Shown here one piece after another: positions 5,368-8,936 of a DNA stretch of 8,936 nucleotides. Position 1 is the stretch's first letter, and each line of letters starts with the position of its first letter. Source of the DNA: JAWWBL01 sp033720975 (GTDB lineage: Bacteria; Actinomycetota; Acidimicrobiia; Spongiisociales; ZC4RG35); assembly GCA_033720975.1 (NCBI GenBank), contig JAWWBL010000065.1, positions 1 to 8,936 of the forward strand, read 5' to 3'. Under the pieces are notes generated by a model. It saw only the letters and a list, made by a program, of their open reading frames with translations. It had not been told where the DNA came from and did not search any database. The position numbers and the translations under genes are program-made.

Positions 5368-7428
5368 TCAGCCGATGAAGGCGGAGGCGAAGATCAGCGA
5401 AACAATCGTCATGACCTTGATGACGATGTTCATCGCCGGGCCCGAGGTGTCCTTGAACGGATCACCAACCGTGTCGCCGATGACCGCAGCCTTGTGCGAG
5501 TCGCTCCCCTTGCCGCCGAACGCCCCGGTCTCGATGAACTTCTTGGCGTTGTCCCAGGCACCTCCGGCGTTGGCCATGAAGATCGCCAGGAGGAAGCCGG
5601 TGACCAAGGCGCCGCCAAGCAGGCCGCCGAGAGCCTCGACGTTGATGAATCCGACGACAAGGGGCAGGGCTATGGCAATAGCACCGGGGATGACCATCTC
5701 CCGGAGGGCACCCTGGGTGGCGATGTCGACACAGGTCGTGTAGTCCGGCTTGGCCTCCGGGTTGCCTTCCTTCAGACCTGCTATCTCACGGAATTGCCGC
5801 CGGACCTCGTCGATCATCTTGCCCGCGGCGCGGCCCACGGCATTCATCGTCAGCGCAGCGAAAAGGAAGGTGAACATCGCGCCGACGAAAAGGCCAATGG
5901 TCACCTCGGGCGTGGCAATGTTGATTGTCTCGAGACCGACAGCCTTGGTGAACGCGTTGAACAGCGCCAACGCGGTTACAGCCGCCGAGGCGATGGCAAA
6001 CCCCTTGGCAATGGCGGCGGTGGTGTTGCCCAGTGAGTCCAGGGCGTCGGTCGCCTGGCGAACCTCCGGCTCGAGGTGTGCCATCTCGGCTATACCGCCG
6101 GCGTTGTCGGCGATTGGGCCGTAGGCGTCAACCGAAATGGTGATGCCGAGCGTGGCCAGCACACCGATAGCGGCGATGGCGACCCCGTACACGCCTCCGC
6201 CGGCGCCCATGGCCCACTCCCCTGCGTAGAAGGCCACTCCAATACCCCCAGCCACGGCTATCACCGAGAACGCAGCCGACCGCATGCCTTCAGCCACTCC
6301 GGAGATGATGACCGTCGCGGGTCCGGTTTGGGACTGGCGGGCGATTTCCTTGACCGTCTTGTAGTGGTCAGAAGTGAACCACTCGGAGATCTTGCCGACC
6401 AGCCAGCCGACGACGAGACCGGCGACAACGGCGATCCAGATGCCTAGCCAATTGTCGACCTTGTCACCAAAGATGACGCTGGCGAGCCAGGCGACACCTG
6501 CCGCCGTGGCGATCATGGCGAAGTTTGTTCCGCGATGAAGCGCCGCGGCGAGATGGGCCTCGTCTTTGGCCTTCACCAGGAACGATCCGATGATCGAGGC
6601 CAGCATGCCCAGGGCGGCAACGGCCAGCGGGAAGATGATGGCGTCTGCCTGGAAGTTCGTTCCCCCGAACACGAGAGCGGCATATGCGACCGGAGCGACG
6701 ATGGCTCCGACGTAGGACTCGAAGAGGTCGGCGCCCATTCCGGCCACGTCTCCCACGTTGTCCCCAACGTTGTCGGCGATGACGGCTGGGTTACGGGGGT
6801 CGTCTTCGGGGATTCCTGCCTCGACTTTCCCGACAAGGTCAGCTCCGACGTCGGCGGCCTTTGTGTAGATGCCACCCCCCACACGGGCGAAAAGGGCGAT
6901 AGAAGAGCCTCCGAGGCCTATGGCTGTGACGATATCGACCCAGTCCTCTGTGAGCCCGAGAACGTCTCGGAAGATCCAGAACCCCAGTGCCAGGCCGACG
7001 AGACCCAGCCCCGCGACCGTGAACCCCATCACGGCACCGCCTCGGAAGGCCACAGGAAGGGCTGCTGGAATGCCACCCGTTCGCGCAGCTTCAGTGGTGC
7101 GGGAGTTGGCCGCCGTTGCTATGCGCATGCCCACGTAACCGGCGAGGGCGGAGAGAACGGCACCGAAGACATAGGCGATGGCGCCCCAAGGACGGCCCCA
7201 GTCGAGAAGCGTGGCGATGAGGACCGCCATGATCACGACGAAGACCGAGACCCACGTGTACTCGCGCTTGATGAACGCCATGGCGCCGTCACGAATTGCC
7301 GTAGCCAACTCCACCATGCGCTCGTTGCCGGCGGGCGCCGCCAGCACGGCGCGGGTGTAGTAGACGGCGAGGATCAGGCCGAGCACACCGGAGGCGAGCG
7401 CGACGTAGAGGATCGTGTCAGGTGTCAT
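5368..7428 (-). CDS. hppA: Membrane ion-translocating pyrophosphatase, K+-dependent type
   Basis: This 686-residue polytopic membrane enzyme hydrolyses pyrophosphate and uses the energy to pump H+ or Na+ across the cytoplasmic membrane. About 16 hydrophobic segments are expected for the family and the length is typical of bacterial forms. Substrate/metal-binding motifs are visible: DVGADLVGKVE (193-203), NPAVIADNVGDNVGDVAG (213-230), DAYGPIADNAGG (434-445) and GDTVGDPFKDTSGP (651-664). In GNTTAAIAKGFAI (467-479) the position that distinguishes subfamilies is Ala (A471) rather than Lys, which indicates K+ dependence by the known subfamily rule. The ion-gate Glu is in LFESY (E237), an arrangement shared by Na+- and K+-dependent H+-pumping forms, so the pumped ion cannot be decided. 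ATG 7428 has AGGAG at 7442-7438 nine bases upstream. The gene is monocistronic as far as visible: it faces the divergent serine hydrolase and converges on the small membrane protein. Confidence 0.97.
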   Translation of the reverse strand: MTPDTILYVALASGVLGLILAVYYTRAVLAAPAGNERMVELATAIRDGAMAFIKREYTWVSVFVVIMAVLIATLLDWGRPWGAIAYVFGAVLSALAGYVGMRIATAANSRTTEAARTGGIPAALPVAFRGGAVMGFTVAGLGLVGLALGFWIFRDVLGLTEDWVDIVTAIGLGGSSIALFARVGGGIYTKAADVGADLVGKVEAGIPEDDPRNPAVIADNVGDNVGDVAGMGADLFESYVGAIVAPVAYAALVFGGTNFQADAIIFPLAVAALGMLASIIGSFLVKAKDEAHLAAALHRGTNFAMIATAAGVAWLASVIFGDKVDNWLGIWIAVVAGLVVGWLVGKISEWFTSDHYKTVKEIARQSQTGPATVIISGVAEGMRSAAFSVIAVAGGIGVAFYAGEWAMGAGGGVYGVAIAAIGVLATLGITISVDAYGPIADNAGGIAEMAHLEPEVRQATDALDSLGNTTAAIAKGFAIASAAVTALALFNAFTKAVGLETINIATPEVTIGLFVGAMFTFLFAALTMNAVGRAAGKMIDEVRRQFREIAGLKEGNPEAKPDYTTCVDIATQGALREMVIPGAIAIALPLVVGFINVEALGGLLGGALVTGFLLAIFMANAGGAWDNAKKFIETGAFGGKGSDSHKAAVIGDTVGDPFKDTSGPAMNIVIKVMTIVSLIFASAFIG

Positions 7429-7437
7429 CTCTCAGAA

Positions 7438-7442
7438 CTCCT
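7438..7442 (-). promoter_or_regulatory. Ribosome-binding site of hppA
   Basis: Read on the minus strand this is AGGAG, nine bases before the ATG at 7428-7426. It supports this start for the pyrophosphatase. Confidence 0.65.
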
Positions 7443-7470
7443 AGGGAGAGGGTCGTCGAAGCGGCGCCGG

Positions 7471-7476
7471 ATTATA
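7471..7476 (-). promoter_or_regulatory. Candidate -10 box (TATAAT) for hppA
   Basis: The minus strand reads TATAAT, identical to the sigma-70 -10 consensus, 42 bp upstream of the hppA start. This would give a 5' leader of roughly 35 bases containing the AGGAG site. No convincing -35 hexamer is seen at 16-18 bp spacing; an inverted repeat occupies the spacer instead, so an activator or alternative promoter architecture is possible. It is one of the few AT-rich runs in this GC-rich region. Confidence 0.5.
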
Positions 7477-7493
7477 GGGAAAGCCCCGTTCCC
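7477..7493. promoter_or_regulatory. Inverted repeat adjoining the hppA -10 box
   Basis: GGGAAAGCCCCGTTCCC has 5-bp arms (GGGAA at 7477-7481, TTCCC at 7489-7493) around a 7-base spacer. It lies between the divergent hppA and serine hydrolase genes, directly upstream of TATAAT on the hppA strand, where a repressor or activator could act. The arms are short, so chance is not excluded. Confidence 0.3.
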
Positions 7494-7500
7494 AGGCCTA

Positions 7501-8649
7501 ATGCTGGGTCCGACTACTGCTGCCCGAGGGGAGATATTGTCCGGTTTGGTGTCCAAAGACGTGAAGCTTTCTGCTGACGGCCAGCAGGTCCTCGATGAGA
7601 GTCTGGCTTTGGCCGTTGAGTCCGGTCGGGTGCCTGGGATCGTGGGGATGCTAGGTGTCGACGGTGAATCTCTGTGGTCGGCCGTTGCGGGGGACATGGG
7701 GCCGGGCGCACCGATGAGATCAGACGTGATCATGCCTCTGGCCTCGGTCGGGAAGATGTACACGGCGACCGCCGTGATGTTGCTTCTGGAGGCCGGGGCC
7801 CTATCGGTCGAAGACCCTGTGAGCGATTTCATTCCTGAGTTCGACTCGGTGATGGTTTCGGTAAATGAGAACCTGGTCGCGCCGGCGTCGCCGGTCACCG
7901 TCCACCACCTGCTCACACACACGGGTGGGCTCATGGTGGATGGAGACCTGTTCTGGGAGGCTTGGAACGCCCACTCGGGAAAGACCACGACGGGCCACCT
8001 CGCGAGGGCGCTCGCCGAACTCCCGCTCCAGTCCCATCCCGGCTCGGCGTTTGCATACGGAGCCACCGGGGCTTCGTATGAGGTGTTGGGCGCGATCGTC
8101 GAGGTTGTGTCAGGCCAGACACTCGAGGAATTCATGGAGGAGCGGATATTTCGGCCGCTCGGGTTGGAGGACTCGCACTTCTTCGTGCCCGAAGACAAGC
8201 TCGACCGGTTGGCAGCCCTCTTTCGCAGATCCGACGGCACCTTCGCCCTGGAGAGGCAATTGGGAGAGGACCGCCCACGGTCAGGCTTCTTTCACGGAGG
8301 TGGAGGGATCCAGGCCTCCGGGACGGACCTCCTCCGGTTTGGCGAGCTCTTTGTGAACGGAGGGCAGGTAGACGAGATGCGTCTGCTCGAGGCGCGCACC
8401 GTTGAGACGATGATGCGTGACCACGTCGGGGATCTCCTGCCCATTGAGGGACTCGGTTGGGGATACGGGGCAGCTATCAAGACTGCAACCGGGCGCTACG
8501 GATGGGTGGGGGGCGGCCATGCCAAGGCCTGGATCGACCCAGCTCTCCAGTTGGTGGCCTACTTCGGTTTTCCGCTCATGCCGCCCGGTGAGCCTGTCCT
8601 CCTCGAAGAGCTCGAACACCTCGTCGACCAGCATCTGCTCGTCACCTGA
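7501..8649 (+). CDS. Serine hydrolase, beta-lactamase/PBP/family VIII esterase superfamily
   Basis: This 382-residue protein belongs to the beta-lactamase (PF00144) superfamily, whose members are esterases, peptidases or class C-like enzymes. The nucleophile motif SxxK is in LASVGKMYTA (S82, K85). HHLLTHTGGL (135-144) and PLQSHPGSAFAYGATGASYEVLG (175-197) are family hallmarks; the second motif, usually YxN, reads YGA (Y186), a form closer to esterases than to true beta-lactamases. FHGGGGIQASGTDLLRFGEL (264-283) and WVGGGHAKAWIDPALQLVAY (335-354) are the later conserved blocks, the latter in place of KTG. No signal peptide is seen, so it is probably cytoplasmic. The frame is open far upstream, antisense to hppA, which is a GC-codon artefact. 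ATG 7501 is chosen, with AGG four bases before; TTG 7537, preceded by GAGGGGAG, is a serious alternative. Antibiotic resistance should not be inferred. The next gene follows after 45 bp. Confidence 0.88.
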   Translation: MLGPTTAARGEILSGLVSKDVKLSADGQQVLDESLALAVESGRVPGIVGMLGVDGESLWSAVAGDMGPGAPMRSDVIMPLASVGKMYTATAVMLLLEAGALSVEDPVSDFIPEFDSVMVSVNENLVAPASPVTVHHLLTHTGGLMVDGDLFWEAWNAHSGKTTTGHLARALAELPLQSHPGSAFAYGATGASYEVLGAIVEVVSGQTLEEFMEERIFRPLGLEDSHFFVPEDKLDRLAALFRRSDGTFALERQLGEDRPRSGFFHGGGGIQASGTDLLRFGELFVNGGQVDEMRLLEARTVETMMRDHVGDLLPIEGLGWGYGAAIKTATGRYGWVGGGHAKAWIDPALQLVAYFGFPLMPPGEPVLLEELEHLVDQHLLVT

Positions 8650-8694
8650 CAGACCGAATCGGTTGGGAGACTCTCAGCCGGGTAACTTCGTGGC

Positions 8695-8936
8695 GTGGAT
8701 GTGCCCGAGGTTCGATTCGTCGTCGCTGATGACGGGGTCCGTATCGCTTACCAAGACTTCGGTGAGGGCCCACCCATGGTACTGGTCCCTACGTCCTTGG
8801 GGCACCTAGAGGGATACTGGGAGTTCGTCAGGCTCCGTCAGCTGTACGAACGATTCGCAGCGAACCTGCGAGTCCTCTTGTTCGATCATCGAGGCAACGG
8901 CCTGTCGGATGGTTTCACCGACCCTCCGTCCATTAC
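8695..8936 (+). CDS. Alpha/beta hydrolase, N-terminal part (3' cut by window edge)
   Basis: Eighty codons of an open frame run to the window end without a stop. The protein begins VDVPEVRFVVADDGVRIAYQDFGEGPP, then a hydrophobic strand MVLVPTSLGHLEGYWE and VLLFDHRGNGLSDGF. The order 'iAYQ..G.GPP..lvlvP', 'H.E..WE' and 'FD.RG.GLSD' is typical of alpha/beta-hydrolase-fold proteins, notably those sometimes found with adenylate/guanylate cyclase domains, where the usual HG oxyanion motif is replaced by a 'P....H.E' segment. The nucleophile elbow (GxSxG), the acid and the His lie beyond the window, so activity cannot be judged. An in-frame TAA at 8683-8685 limits the start to GTG 8695 or GTG 8701; ATG 8699 is out of frame. 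No strong ribosome-binding site is seen. It lies 45 bp after the serine hydrolase in the same direction and is probably cotranscribed. Confidence 0.75.
   Translation, partial: MDVPEVRFVVADDGVRIAYQDFGEGPPMVLVPTSLGHLEGYWEFVRLRQLYERFAANLRVLLFDHRGNGLSDGFTDPPSI

Noticed and set aside
6535..7500. Long plus-strand open frame continuous with the serine hydrolase, antisense to hppA
   Set aside because: It has no recognisable domain, is rich in Gly, Arg, Asp and Glu as expected from the reverse frame of a GC-rich gene, and the true hydrolase domain begins only after 7501. hppA on the other strand is certain.
8653..8663. ACCGAATCGGT, an 11-bp dyad between the two hydrolase genes
   Set aside because: Short stem with a one-base centre and no following T-run; too weak to call an operator or terminator.
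1..8936. Mobile element, CRISPR, toxin-antitoxin, defence island or tRNA
   Set aside because: No transposase, integrase, regularly spaced repeats, tRNA-like cloverleaf or defence-associated domain was seen, and coding style is uniform across the window.

Overview
The window is a gene-dense, high-GC stretch of ordinary bacterial chromosome. Nine protein-coding genes (two cut by the window edges) fill almost all of it, and no gap exceeds about 90 bases. I see no tRNA, rRNA, CRISPR array, insertion sequence or phage gene. The strong GC bias at third positions, the GTG start, a DUF2332 protein, an XRE regulator with an MmyB-type ligand domain and a K+-dependent-type membrane pyrophosphatase together suggest an actinobacterium, perhaps an uncultured Acidimicrobiia-like lineage. 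That placement is inference from gene content only.

Layout: (1) 1-491 (+), the 3' part of a short-chain dehydrogenase/reductase (SDR) whose usual catalytic Tyr is Phe; it ends tail-to-tail inside the next gene. (2) 476-4866 (-), five genes reading leftwards in the transcription order XRE/MmyB regulator, tandem histidine-phosphatase protein, class I methyltransferase, RNase HI with an N-terminal zinc ribbon, DUF2332 protein. The last four are spaced by 11 bp, 5 bp and a GTGA overlap, so they look like one transcription unit; the regulator lies 56 bp upstream of them. (3) 4867-4953, a divergent control region with a 17-bp palindrome (ATTACC-N5-GGTAAT) and a short hairpin that would bury the Shine-Dalgarno sequence of the next gene. 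(4) 4954-5358 (+), a small four-helix membrane protein of unknown function. (5) 5368-7428 (-), hppA, a membrane ion-pumping pyrophosphatase, with a TATAAT box and an inverted repeat in its 72-bp upstream region. (6) 7501-8649 (+), a serine hydrolase of the beta-lactamase/penicillin-binding-protein/esterase superfamily. (7) 8695-8936 (+), the start of an alpha/beta hydrolase, cut by the window edge and probably cotranscribed with the serine hydrolase.

How the genes may work together: the regulator, the palindrome and the small membrane protein form a plausible self-contained regulatory pair in which a small hydrophobic ligand might be sensed. The RNase HI / histidine phosphatase neighbourhood recalls the single-protein fusion of RNase HI with a CobC-like phosphatase known in mycobacteria (Rv2228c). 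The most interesting parts are the 4867-4953 control region, the two-active-site phosphatase beside RNase HI, and the Tyr-to-Phe SDR. I found no clear sign of a wholly new defence or mobile system.
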